The position numbers and the translations under genes were made by a program. From positions 1-34,029 of the forward strand of contig JAHQVM010000034.1 in the NCBI GenBank assembly GCA_019634365.1: 34,029 nucleotides of DNA, read 5' to 3'. A model generated the notes under the pieces. The model was given only the letters and a program-made list of their open reading frames with translations, made no database searches and was not told the origin of the DNA. The DNA is from Flavobacteriaceae bacterium. Its GTDB lineage: Bacteria; Bacteroidota; Bacteroidia; Flavobacteriales; Flavobacteriaceae. Of the stretch, positions 14,348-22,090 are shown piece by piece. Numbering within the stretch: the first letter of the stretch is position 1; each line of letters starts with the position of its first letter.

Positions 14348-15636
14348 TGCTATTAGTTTATACCCAAAAACAAACCCCGCGATTAGATTATTCCTTCAAG
14401 CATATTTGTACCCGTATTTTAGGGTATTCGGTTTCATTTACCTCGGTGATTGAGACTTTTATTGCACATCAGGGACCTAAATTATCGTATGGTAAGCAAC
14501 CCATGGGGAACGAACTTTTTATACAAGCTCATGGATTGTTATTTCAGCAGGGACTTGAAGATGTTGATATTACAGTTTCTCCCTGGGAAGAAGGCATTGG
14601 TTTTTTTGCTACAGGGGATAAGAGTGTACTCCCGTTCGATATATTTTCAGCAGCATTTTTCCTGCTGAGTCGTTACGAAGAGTACATGCCACATGTCAAG
14701 GACGAACTGGGCCGATTCCCTCATCAGGAGAGTTTGGCTGCCAAAGAAGGATTCCTAACGCAGCCCGTAATCGATATTTGGGCCTACCGTTTTCAAAAAG
14801 TACTTTTGGAACAATTTCCCTCTTTGGAAACCCATAAACGCGAATTTGAGGTACATCACATTGTAAAGACCACCACGCCTTTCGAGTTTTCGCAGCATGG
14901 ATTTCTTAGGAATTTTGTGGGGTATTGTAAAGATATTTTTGGACTTAGATTCAAAAAGGTTTTTACCAGGAGTCGTGTGCTCCTTCGCTTGAGAAAGGAT
15001 GCTTTCGATACTTTTACTTGGATCATCAATGCTTCTAAACGCAATGAAGCAAAACTGTCCGTTTTTTTCCTGTTGGGTGAAGGGTTTACCTATTGGGAAG
15101 ATTTAAATGCAAAAAGGAAGAAGGTACGCTTGTTGGTAAAACAAGTAGCCGATTATACGCATGTAGGCCTAATGTACTCGTTTCATTCTTTGACCGATAT
15201 TGATCGATTAAAATTGGAAAAAAAGGAATGGGAAGATTTAATTCACAGATCGTTGAGGCATACGATGAACGATCGGTTTAAAGTAGGTCTTCCAGACACC
15301 TATCGAAATTTGCTTGAATTGGAAATCAAGCAGGATTTTTCGATGTTATACGATACCAAAATTGGCTTTCGAGCAGGAACCTGTACGCCCTTCCTCTTTT
15401 ACGATCTGGACTACGAAATAAAAACCCCACTTATCATTCATCCAGTTTGCGGTACTACTGAGGCCCTTAATGAGATGAAGGTAACGGAGCAGGAAACTGT
15501 TCTAAACGAATTGATAAAGAATATAAAACGAGTTGAAGGGACCTTTTCATTTGTTTTTTCCAATGAAGATTTTACTTCAGAAAAGAAAAACAAATGGTGG
15601 AAAGGACTATTTTCGAGGATTGAAACCAATGCGTAG
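14347..15636 (+). CDS. Polysaccharide-deacetylase-like protein with lost catalytic motifs
   Basis: A 429-residue protein, recognisable as the Bacteroidota polysaccharide deacetylase family with a DUF7033-like N-terminus. The family blocks PFDIFSAAFFLLSRYEEY (97-113), QPVIDIWAYRFQ (139-150), KVGLPDTYRNLLE (312-324) and GFRAGTCTPFLFYDL (340-354) are conserved. At the expected active-site positions the family motifs, as I recall them, are missing: a D-x-D near 172-177 reads IVKTTTP, a HPSY-like motif near 274-280 reads LMYSFHS, an SRQH-like motif near 304-310 reads RHTMNDR, and a WHNE-like motif near 402-407 reads FVFSNE. It has no signal peptide. It may be a pseudoenzyme. Its ATG overlaps the radC stop codon and a HAD gene follows. 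Confidence 0.75.
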   Translation: MLLVYTQKQTPRLDYSFKHICTRILGYSVSFTSVIETFIAHQGPKLSYGKQPMGNELFIQAHGLLFQQGLEDVDITVSPWEEGIGFFATGDKSVLPFDIFSAAFFLLSRYEEYMPHVKDELGRFPHQESLAAKEGFLTQPVIDIWAYRFQKVLLEQFPSLETHKREFEVHHIVKTTTPFEFSQHGFLRNFVGYCKDIFGLRFKKVFTRSRVLLRLRKDAFDTFTWIINASKRNEAKLSVFFLLGEGFTYWEDLNAKRKKVRLLVKQVADYTHVGLMYSFHSLTDIDRLKLEKKEWEDLIHRSLRHTMNDRFKVGLPDTYRNLLELEIKQDFSMLYDTKIGFRAGTCTPFLFYDLDYEIKTPLIIHPVCGTTEALNEMKVTEQETVLNELIKNIKRVEGTFSFVFSNEDFTSEKKNKWWKGLFSRIETNA

Positions 15637-15637
15637 T

Positions 15638-16321
15638 ATGGATATAAAACATATATTTTTCGATCTGGATCATACATTATGGGATTTTGACCGTAATTCC
15701 ATGCTGGCATTCGAAAGAATGTTCTCTGCTTTCGAGATTTCAGTACCCCTTGCGGACTTTTTGAAGGTGTATGAACCCATCAATTTTCAATATTGGAAAA
15801 TGTACCGGGAAGAGCGAATTGATAAGGAAGGCCTTCGCAGAGGAAGGTTCCGCGATGCATTCGAACCTTTTGGAATTGAATTTTCCTTGACAGAACTAGA
15901 TCATCTGGCCACTTCTTACATTGATGAACTCCCCAAGGACAATTACCTTTTCGATGGGGTTGTCGATATGTTGGGGTATTTACAGAATAAGGGGTATGCA
16001 ATGCACATCATCACTAACGGTTTTGAGGAGGTGCAGCACTTAAAGTTGAAAAACAGTGCCATCGATCACTTTTTTCAAACAGTGACCACCAGTGAAGAGG
16101 TAGGAGTAAAAAAACCAAACCCCAAGGTTTTCCATAAAGCCCTAGAAAAGGCAAAAGCGATACCACTGGAAAGTATCATGGTGGGGGATACCTTCGAAGC
16201 AGACATTTTGGGGGCTGAAAGTGTAGGAATGCGAACCTTGTTTTTCAATTATCGAAAAGAAAACCCTCCCTTGCAATACAGGGTTATCGACATCATTACC
16301 GATATTAAAAATCACTTGTAG
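15638..16321 (+). CDS. yjjG: YjjG-type HAD phosphatase (noncanonical pyrimidine nucleotidase)
   Basis: A 227-residue HAD-superfamily hydrolase of YjjG length. All four HAD motifs are present: I FDLDHT with nucleophile Asp9 and Asp11, II ITNG with Thr126, III KKPNPKVF with Lys158/159, and IV MVGDTFEAD with Asp184 and Asp189. YjjG dephosphorylates pyrimidine nucleoside monophosphates, including damaged or noncanonical ones. A role in nucleotide-pool clean-up is known for the E. coli enzyme and inferred here. The start is the ATG at 15638, one base after the previous stop; an ATG at 15629 would add three residues and overlap by 8 nt. The frame remains open far upstream, but that part lies inside the deacetylase-like gene. 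Confidence 0.88.
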   Translation: MDIKHIFFDLDHTLWDFDRNSMLAFERMFSAFEISVPLADFLKVYEPINFQYWKMYREERIDKEGLRRGRFRDAFEPFGIEFSLTELDHLATSYIDELPKDNYLFDGVVDMLGYLQNKGYAMHIITNGFEEVQHLKLKNSAIDHFFQTVTTSEEVGVKKPNPKVFHKALEKAKAIPLESIMVGDTFEADILGAESVGMRTLFFNYRKENPPLQYRVIDIITDIKNHL

Positions 16322-16329
16322 CTATACTA

Positions 16330-16374
16330 ATTGGGGTTATATTTGCGTTACTTATGTTAAAGCCCAACCCCAAT
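16330..16374. repeat. 9-bp inverted repeat flanking the promoter of the envelope operon
   Basis: ATTGGGGTT at 16330-16338 is the exact reverse complement of AACCCCAAT at 16366-16374. The -7 box and the predicted transcript start lie between the arms, and the right arm reaches the ATG. It could be an operator or a chance match. Confidence 0.4.
16338..16345 (+). promoter_or_regulatory. Promoter of the 16373-19150 operon
   Basis: The -7 box TATATTTG matches TAnnTTTG, with TTG at 16316-16318 exactly 19 nt upstream as the -33 element. This is one of the best-formed promoters in the window. The -33 part lies at the stop codon of yjjG. Confidence 0.7.
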
Positions 16375-16933
16375 GAAAAAGAACCTACTAATCCCTGCGC
16401 TTTGTGTCTTTGGAGGCATACTTATGTTCTCCTGCGTGAAGGACACGGATTTTGATCAAGCGGAAGATGTCGCGGCTACGCCCATTGTTGAACTCAACCT
16501 CATACATTTTGATGTGGAGGCAAATGAATTTTTCGATGATGTTACCAGTACCCCGCGTTTAACGTTATCTGACACTACAGAAATCCGGTTTTTAGATGAT
16601 ACAGAGATTCAAGAAAGCTTACTGCGGGCAGATTTTCTATTTCGCTTTACCAATAGTATACCAAGAACTTTCGTAGTCGATTTTCAGTTCTTAAGCGAAC
16701 AAAACGAGATCACTTATATGACATCTACTACCGTTCCTGCGGGAACTGTGGAGAGTCCTGCAACGCCGCCAGACTTTATTCAAGTGGTGGAAGGTGATGA
16801 TATTTTGTTGCTTACACAAGCTGATAAAGTAGTGGCCAATGTTACGATCCCTTCTGCCAATGCCGAACTACTGGGTAATTTGAACCTTCAGTCCAAAACG
16901 ACGTATTACTTAGAAATTAGAGAGCGAGACTAG
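16373..16933 (+). CDS. Probably surface-exposed lipoprotein of unknown function
   Basis: A 186-residue lipoprotein with lipobox LMFSC and acylated Cys21. It is followed by VKDTDFDQAED, a lysine-acidic pattern like the Bacteroidota export signal that sends lipoproteins to the outer face of the outer membrane. The rest looks beta-rich, with acidic loops and an immunoglobulin-like pattern around RTFVVDFQFLSEQNEITY. I do not recognise the family. It is the first gene of a three-gene operon and stops 4 bp before the DUF5723 gene. A role as surface partner of that barrel-like protein is a reasonable inference only. Confidence 0.75.
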   Translation: MKKNLLIPALCVFGGILMFSCVKDTDFDQAEDVAATPIVELNLIHFDVEANEFFDDVTSTPRLTLSDTTEIRFLDDTEIQESLLRADFLFRFTNSIPRTFVVDFQFLSEQNEITYMTSTTVPAGTVESPATPPDFIQVVEGDDILLLTQADKVVANVTIPSANAELLGNLNLQSKTTYYLEIRERD

Positions 16934-16937
16934 TACT

Positions 16938-18338
16938 ATGAGATTTATATTCCTCTTTATTATAGCTCTAGGGCTATCGGTTGGAGCTATGGCTCAAAAT
17001 AAGCAGATCCTCTATGGTTTTAACGAGGTGCCGCAGGCATTATTGGTAAATCCTGGGGGCGAAGTAAGCCCTACCCAGAAAATGCACTTTGGTATCCCTT
17101 TTTTGTCACAATTGCATGTAAACGGAGGATCATCTGGTGTAAGTGTTTACGATATATTTGGAGAATCCTCTGTAGATATCAATACCCGAATTGAGCAGAA
17201 GATTTTTGAAATGACAGAAAGGGATTTCTTTACTGCGACCCAGCAATTGGAAATTATATCCTTTGGATGGCGATCCCAAAAAGACATATACTTTTCCGGT
17301 GGGGTGTATCAGGAATTTGATTTTATATCCTATTTCCCTAGGGACTTAGCTATTCTAGCTTGGGAAGGAAATGCCAATTATATAGGCTATCAATTCGATT
17401 TGGGGCAGGTGAGTGCTACAGCAGATGCTTTAATGGTATATCATTTTGGGGCCAATAAGAAGATTGGTAAAAAATGGACCGTGGGTGCTCGTGCTAAGAT
17501 TTATTCGAGTTTGTTAAGTGCTCGAAGTACCAATAACCGAGGAACCTTTGTTACAAATTTGGGAGATGCGGAGAGTGAAAATATTTACGAACATACCGTA
17601 CAAGATGCTGAGGTAACTGTCAATACCTCCGGGTTTTCCGACAACCTCTCTGCCGGACAATTGGTAGGTAGGGCATTTTTGGGTGGAAATCTGGGAGTTG
17701 GGGTCGATCTTGGTGCTACCTATGAAGTTAATGATCGAATCACTGCCAGTGCCAGTGTACTGGATGTTGGTGCCATTTTTCATACCAAAAATGTAGAAAC
17801 CTACAGAGGAAGTGGAACCTATACCTTGGATGGTATCGAATTGATTTTTCCACCATTAAGCACAGGTGAGGTCGGTATCCCTTATTATGATGATCTGGAA
17901 GATGAGATAGAACGTGAAATTCCTATCGATACGATCACCAGCGGATACACTCAAATGCGCCCAGTAAAATTCAATGCTGGCGCCCAATATAGTTTCGGTA
18001 GATTCGTGGGAGGACAGGAATGTGATTGTCTAAACAAAGGAGGGGTTGAGCGAATGCAAGCGGTTGGAGTGCAATATTATAGTATATTCAGGCCCAAAGG
18101 TCCTCAGATGGCGGGAACCCTGTTTTACTATCGAAGGTTGTTCGATTTCCTTTCCGCCAAGGCAACTTATACTGTGGACTCGTATTCCTTCAGTAATATT
18201 GGATTGGGAGTTGCCACCAATTTTGGAAAATTCAACTTTTATGTCGCGGCCGATAACATCCTGCGTTATGGGAATATTGCAAAGGCAAAAAGTGTATCTT
18301 TGCAGCTCGGCTTTAATATAAAATTTGATGAAGAATGA
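16938..18338 (+). CDS. DUF5723-type outer-membrane protein
   Basis: A 466-residue exported protein with signal peptide MRFIFLFIIALGLSVGAMA. The mature start QNKQILYGFNEVPQALLVNP and the GIPFLSQLHVNGGSSGVSVYD block fit the DUF5723 family of Bacteroidota. The remainder alternates polar and hydrophobic residues with Gly/Tyr/Phe turns, such as KIGKKWTVGARAKIYSSLL and LGVGVDLGATYEVNDRITA. It closes with a strand-like AKSVSLQLGFNIKF, as expected for a beta-barrel. The family's biochemical role is not known to me; superficially it resembles PorV/PorP-like barrels. It overlaps the next gene by 4 nt (ATGA), so the genes are translationally coupled. Confidence 0.8.
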   Translation: MRFIFLFIIALGLSVGAMAQNKQILYGFNEVPQALLVNPGGEVSPTQKMHFGIPFLSQLHVNGGSSGVSVYDIFGESSVDINTRIEQKIFEMTERDFFTATQQLEIISFGWRSQKDIYFSGGVYQEFDFISYFPRDLAILAWEGNANYIGYQFDLGQVSATADALMVYHFGANKKIGKKWTVGARAKIYSSLLSARSTNNRGTFVTNLGDAESENIYEHTVQDAEVTVNTSGFSDNLSAGQLVGRAFLGGNLGVGVDLGATYEVNDRITASASVLDVGAIFHTKNVETYRGSGTYTLDGIELIFPPLSTGEVGIPYYDDLEDEIEREIPIDTITSGYTQMRPVKFNAGAQYSFGRFVGGQECDCLNKGGVERMQAVGVQYYSIFRPKGPQMAGTLFYYRRLFDFLSAKATYTVDSYSFSNIGLGVATNFGKFNFYVAADNILRYGNIAKAKSVSLQLGFNIKFDEE

Positions 18339-19150
18339 ATAAATTTGTAGTAGCTGCACTATTCATTATATGTTCCCTAACACAAAGTTTCTCTCAGAAA
18401 GACCTTAGCTCTTACAGCTTTGTAGTTGTCCCAGATAAATACGATTTCCAGTTTGAAAAGGATCAGTACCAACTGAATTCATTGACAAAATTCCTATTCA
18501 ATAAACATGGTTTTCATGCATTTTTCAATAATGAACTACCCAATGTTGAGCGTTGTGATGGTTTATGGGCAGATATTGTAAGAGAATCTGGGTTTATTTG
18601 GACTAAGATGAGGGTGGTTATTAAAGATTGTAATGATGAGGTGATATACACCAGTGAGGAAGGTCGCAGTAAGCTCAAGGAATATGGGAAGGCATATCAG
18701 GACGGTATTAGAAAGGCTTTCGAAAGTATCATTGCCTTGGGTGTAAGACAAAAGGAAATGAATGTTTTTGATTTCTCTGAAGAAACAAGTGAAGTGAAGA
18801 ATCAAGTAACGGAAGCTGGAGAAGTTAAGGAAGATCGGGTAGAAGAAAAAGTTGAAGAAGTTAAGGAGTCATTGCCTGCGGAAGTTTTAGACAAAACCGA
18901 TATACGCTCCAAGGATACTTTTTATGAGAATAATGGAAAAGTATTTATACTCAAGGAAGTAGCGGGAGGATATAAATTGTACGAATTAATAGCAGATTCC
19001 TTAACTCTGAAAGGATTAATTAATCAAGAGGCAGACGGACTCTCTTTTAAAGATACCTCAGGTAATTCTTTCAATTGTACATTCGATGATGATAGGAATT
19101 TGGTGATTAGCACTTCATTCCAGGAGCTCATTTTTAAATACCAGCGTTAG
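18335..19150 (+). CDS. Secreted protein of a Flavobacteriia-conserved type, function unknown
   Basis: A 271-residue protein with signal peptide MNKFVVAALFIICSLTQSFS and no lipobox. Residues 21-140 look like one folded domain beginning SSYSFVVVPDKYDF, with NSLTKFLFNKHGFHAFFNNE and the paired cysteine region VVIKDCNDEVIYTSEEG. I recall similar proteins in many Flavobacteriia without a function. Residues of about 145-190 are an acidic, lysine-rich linker (EVKEDRVEEKVEEVKESL), and the last 80 residues form a second, beta-like domain. It overlaps the DUF5723 gene by 4 nt. Its stop codon overlaps the stop of the convergent rarA gene by 4 nt. Confidence 0.75.
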   Translation: MNKFVVAALFIICSLTQSFSQKDLSSYSFVVVPDKYDFQFEKDQYQLNSLTKFLFNKHGFHAFFNNELPNVERCDGLWADIVRESGFIWTKMRVVIKDCNDEVIYTSEEGRSKLKEYGKAYQDGIRKAFESIIALGVRQKEMNVFDFSEETSEVKNQVTEAGEVKEDRVEEKVEEVKESLPAEVLDKTDIRSKDTFYENNGKVFILKEVAGGYKLYELIADSLTLKGLINQEADGLSFKDTSGNSFNCTFDDDRNLVISTSFQELIFKYQR

Positions 19151-20424
19151 TAGTTGTATTTATCACCCCATAATTGAGACAAATAGTTTCTTAGGGAAGA
19201 TTCCCTTTTGTTATTGCCTGGATCATATAATTTGGTGCCGCTTATTTCTTCTGGAAGAAATTCGTGTGGAACAAAGTTTCCCTCATAATCATGGGCATAC
19301 TCATAATCCTTTCCATACCCTAATTCTTTCATAAGCTTTGTAGGAGCGTTTCTAATGGATAACGGCACAGATAAGTCCCCTGTTTGTTTAACCAGCTGCT
19401 GTGCCTGTTTAATAGCTTTGTAAGAAGCGTTGCTCTTTGGACTAGTGGCCAAGTATACGGCACATTGGCTCAGAATAATCCGCGCCTCGGGATACCCTAT
19501 GGTATTTACAGCTTGAAATGTGGCATTGGCAAGCACCAATGCTGTGGGATTTGCCATTCCTATATCTTCGGATGCCAAAATTACCAAACGTCGAGCTATG
19601 AACTTTACCTCTTCGCCGCCTTCAATCATCCGGGCAAGCCAATATACAGCCGCATTGGGGTCACTGCCACGTATGGATTTAATAAAGGCAGATATAATAT
19701 CGTAATGCTGTTCGCCGGTCTTGTCATAGAGTACGGTATTCTTCTGCACTTTTTGAGTGACCATGGCATTGGTTATAATGACTTCCTCATTTTCTTCAGA
19801 TAGCACGACCAGCTCTAATATGTTAAGAAGTTTTCTGGCATCACCTCCCGAAAGACGGAGTAGGGCTTCCGATTCCTCTAGTGTTACCTTTTTTTTAGAT
19901 AGCACTTCGTCTTCGGTTATGGCTCTTTGGAGCAAAGTTTCCAGATCGCTTTTCGAAAAGGGTTTTAAAACATAAACCTGGCATCGTGATAAAAGGGCGG
20001 GAATGACTTCAAAACTCGGATTTTCGGTAGTAGCGCCAATTAAGGTAACCCAACCTTTTTCCACAGCGCCCAATAAAGAATCCTGTTGTGATTTACTAAA
20101 ACGATGAATTTCATCGATAAATAAGATGGGATTCTTGGAGGAAAAGAGATCGTCACTTTTTTTGGCTTTTTGAATCACTTCCCTTACAGCAGCAACACCA
20201 CTATCTACAGCACTTAGCGTGTAGAATGGCCTTTTAGATTCATTGGCTATGATGTTGGCAAGCGTGGTCTTCCCAGTGCCCGGTGGCCCCCAAAATATCA
20301 TCGAAGAGATCATTCCTGTGGCCAATTGTGATGATAAAGCACCTTTAGGGCCAATTAAATGTTGCTGGCTTAGATAATCTTTTAAGGAATTTGGGCGTAT
20401 TCGTTCGGCTAGAGGCGTACTCAT
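19147..20424 (-). CDS. rarA: RarA/MgsA-type AAA+ ATPase
   Basis: A 425-residue AAA+ protein of the RarA/MgsA/WRNIP1 family, which works at stalled replication forks together with SSB and clamp-loader-like activities. It has Walker A GPPGTGKT (46-53), Walker [10 protein letters not shown] (101-109), sensor 1 ATTENPS (131-137) and the arginine finger SRC with Arg147. Sensor 2 lies in [12 protein letters not shown]. The C-terminal tetramerisation part includes [18 protein letters not shown] and [19 protein letters not shown]. It is a full-length member. The -7 box TAACTTTG (20437 to 20430) predicts an almost leaderless mRNA. It is divergent from the rhomboid gene. Confidence 0.95.
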   Translation of the reverse strand: MSTPLAERIRPNSLKDYLSQQHLIGPKGALSSQLATGMISSMIFWGPPGTGKTTLANIIANESKRPFYTLSAVDSGVAAVREVIQKAKKSDDLFSSKNPILFIDEIHRFSKSQQDSLLGAVEKGWVTLIGATTENPSFEVIPALLSRCQVYVLKPFSKSDLETLLQRAITEDEVLSKKKVTLEESEALLRLSGGDARKLLNILELVVLSEENEEVIITNAMVTQKVQKNTVLYDKTGEQHYDIISAFIKSIRGSDPNAAVYWLARMIEGGEEVKFIARRLVILASEDIGMANPTALVLANATFQAVNTIGYPEARIILSQCAVYLATSPKSNASYKAIKQAQQLVKQTGDLSVPLSIRNAPTKLMKELGYGKDYEYAHDYEGNFVPHEFLPEEISGTKLYDPGNNKRESSLRNYLSQLWGDKYNY

Positions 20425-20429
20425 AAAAC

Positions 20430-20437
20430 AAAGTTAG
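20430..20437 (-). promoter_or_regulatory. -7 promoter box of rarA
   Basis: TAACTTTG on the minus strand matches TAnnTTTG. It ends 6 nt from the ATG at 20424, predicting a leader of about two bases. A -33 TTG at standard spacing is not visible. Confidence 0.5.
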
Positions 20438-20500
20438 TATTTATTACCTTGTTGAATACTGACAATTTATCATAATTTAGAACTTGGATTGTTTTTTGAC

Positions 20501-21286
20501 ATGAGTTATTCGATGAAAGAAAAAACACCGTTGCGCTTCTCAACAGATGTAATTCTGTATCCTTTACTCTTTATATTCCTGATTTGGGGTGTATATTGGG
20601 TAGAGGTTCGCTTTGATGTTAGTTTTAACCGCTGGGGAGTATACCCTAAAACCCTGAAAGGGCTTAGAGGTGTTCTTTTCTCTCCTTTTATTCATAGTGG
20701 TCTCTCTCATATTTTTAATAACTCCATACCGTTATTTGTGCTTTCCATGGGGCTGTTCTATTTCTACAGAAATATACGGTGGAAAGTATTATTGGTGGGA
20801 TTTCTGGCGACAGGTGCTATGACTTGGTTAATTGCTCGACCGGCATATCATATTGGAGCCAGTGGCATTGTGTATATGTTAGCGGCCTTCCTTTTCTTTA
20901 AGGGAATTGCTTCAAGGCGGTATCAGTTAATCGCGCTTTCTCTGGTCATTGTTTTTATGTACGGAAGTATGGTATGGTATCTTTTTCCTGTAGATCCTAA
21001 AATATCTTGGGAGGGGCACTTATCAGGCTTTGTGGTTGGAATAGTTTTGGCTTTAATTTACAAAGGCAATGTTCCTGTGGAAAATAAAAAGTACGCCTGG
21101 GAGAAAGAGGATTATAATCCCGAGAATGATGTTTTCCTACAGCATTTTGATGAGGATGGGAATTTTGTAGAAAATAGGCTGGAATTGATGAAAGAAACCA
21201 GTGAAGAGACTTTGCCCGAGAAGGTTAAAAAACGAGTAACGATTAAATATATTTTTAAGGAGCGGGATAAAGATCCAGAAACCTAA
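20501..21286 (+). CDS. Rhomboid-family intramembrane serine protease
   Basis: From the ATG at 20501 it has 261 residues with about six membrane segments in residues 15-187. The rhomboid dyad is complete: Ser121 in the GASG motif of one helix and His173 in EGHLSG of a later helix. His70 and Asn73/74 in HSGLSHIFNN match the oxyanion-side H-x-x-x-N pattern. A soluble, acidic then basic tail of about 70 residues follows (FLQHFDEDGNFVENRLEL), as in several Bacteroidota members. The substrate is unknown. An in-frame TTG at 20489 is rejected because the ATG gives a normal N-terminus. The stop codon overlaps that of the convergent rlmB by 4 nt. Confidence 0.9.
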   Translation: MSYSMKEKTPLRFSTDVILYPLLFIFLIWGVYWVEVRFDVSFNRWGVYPKTLKGLRGVLFSPFIHSGLSHIFNNSIPLFVLSMGLFYFYRNIRWKVLLVGFLATGAMTWLIARPAYHIGASGIVYMLAAFLFFKGIASRRYQLIALSLVIVFMYGSMVWYLFPVDPKISWEGHLSGFVVGIVLALIYKGNVPVENKKYAWEKEDYNPENDVFLQHFDEDGNFVENRLELMKETSEETLPEKVKKRVTIKYIFKERDKDPET

Positions 21287-22020
21287 TTCTTGCGTTGTCT
21301 AACAGCTTCATATAGGAAAGCTCCGCAAGCCACCGAAACATTTAAGGAATTGATTTCACCTAAAAGGGGAAGCGAGGCTTTTTCATCTACGATGCCCAAT
21401 ACAGATTTTGAAATGCCTTTTCCCTCAGATCCCATAACAAATGCTGTGGGTGTTTTAAGATCGGTATTATAGAGGGATTGTTCTGTTTTTTCCGTAGCTG
21501 CTACCACCTTAATTTCTGAACCCTGCAAGTAGAAAATCGCATCTTTGATGTGATCAACTTTCACAATGGGGATTTTGAATATTGCTCCTGCCGAAGTCTT
21601 AATGGTGTCACCGCTAACGGGAGCGCCTCCTTTCTTCTGAATAATGATGGCATTAACATTGGTACACTCAGCGGTTCGTATGATCGCACCGAAATTTCGA
21701 ACATCACTAATCTGATCCAAAATTAAAAAGAGGGGTGCGCTGGTTTCGGAGAGAGCCTTTTCTACAACCGACTCCAAAGATTGAAATGCAATAGGTGAAG
21801 AAAAAGCTACAATCCCTTGGTGGTTGGATCGTGTTAGCTTTTCCAATTTTTCTCCCGGAACATAGCTAATGGTAGCATTTCTTTGTTCCAGAATTTCTAC
21901 GATTTCCTCAATAGTGGTATTTCGAATTCCCTTTTGAACAAAAATTTTGTCTATGGTTACATCAGATTTTACAGCTTCGAGCACTGGGTAAATACCGAAT
22001 ATGAGGTGTTCCTTATTCAT
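21283..22020 (-). CDS. rlmB: 23S rRNA 2'-O-ribose methyltransferase (RlmB/TrmH family)
   Basis: A 245-residue SPOUT methyltransferase that uses S-adenosylmethionine; the E. coli homologue modifies G2251 of 23S rRNA. The N-terminal substrate-binding domain starts HLIFGIYPVLEAV. The knotted C-terminal domain has motif 1 VRNFGAIIRTAE with Asn109, Arg115 and Glu118, motif 2 VMGSEGKGIS (195-204), and motif 3 INSLNVSVACGAFLYEA. Length and the N-terminal domain favour RlmB over TrmL or TrmH. The region upstream holds a terminator for the T9SS gene, so rlmB should have its own promoter, but I see no full TAnnTTTG box. Confidence 0.92.
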   Translation of the reverse strand: MNKEHLIFGIYPVLEAVKSDVTIDKIFVQKGIRNTTIEEIVEILEQRNATISYVPGEKLEKLTRSNHQGIVAFSSPIAFQSLESVVEKALSETSAPLFLILDQISDVRNFGAIIRTAECTNVNAIIIQKKGGAPVSGDTIKTSAGAIFKIPIVKVDHIKDAIFYLQGSEIKVVAATEKTEQSLYNTDLKTPTAFVMGSEGKGISKSVLGIVDEKASLPLLGEINSLNVSVACGAFLYEAVRQRKN

Positions 22021-22044
22021 TGTAGTTGTATGATGGGTAAAATA

Positions 22045-22072
22045 AAAAGGGCCATCTTTCGATAGCCCTTTT
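22045..22072 (-). terminator. Intrinsic terminator after the T9SS cargo gene
   Basis: On the minus strand AAAAGGGC, an A/C mismatch, then a GAT/ATC continuation around a 4-nt loop and GCCCTTTTT. The stem and T-run fit termination of the gene ending at 22091. Confidence 0.75.
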
Positions 22073-22090
22073 CTATTAAGAAGTAATTAA

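Noticed and set aside
18780-18900. Lys/Glu-rich DNA repeats in the secreted protein as a tandem repeat array
   Set aside because: Repeats are short, imperfect and explained by an acidic-basic linker. No regular unit is present.
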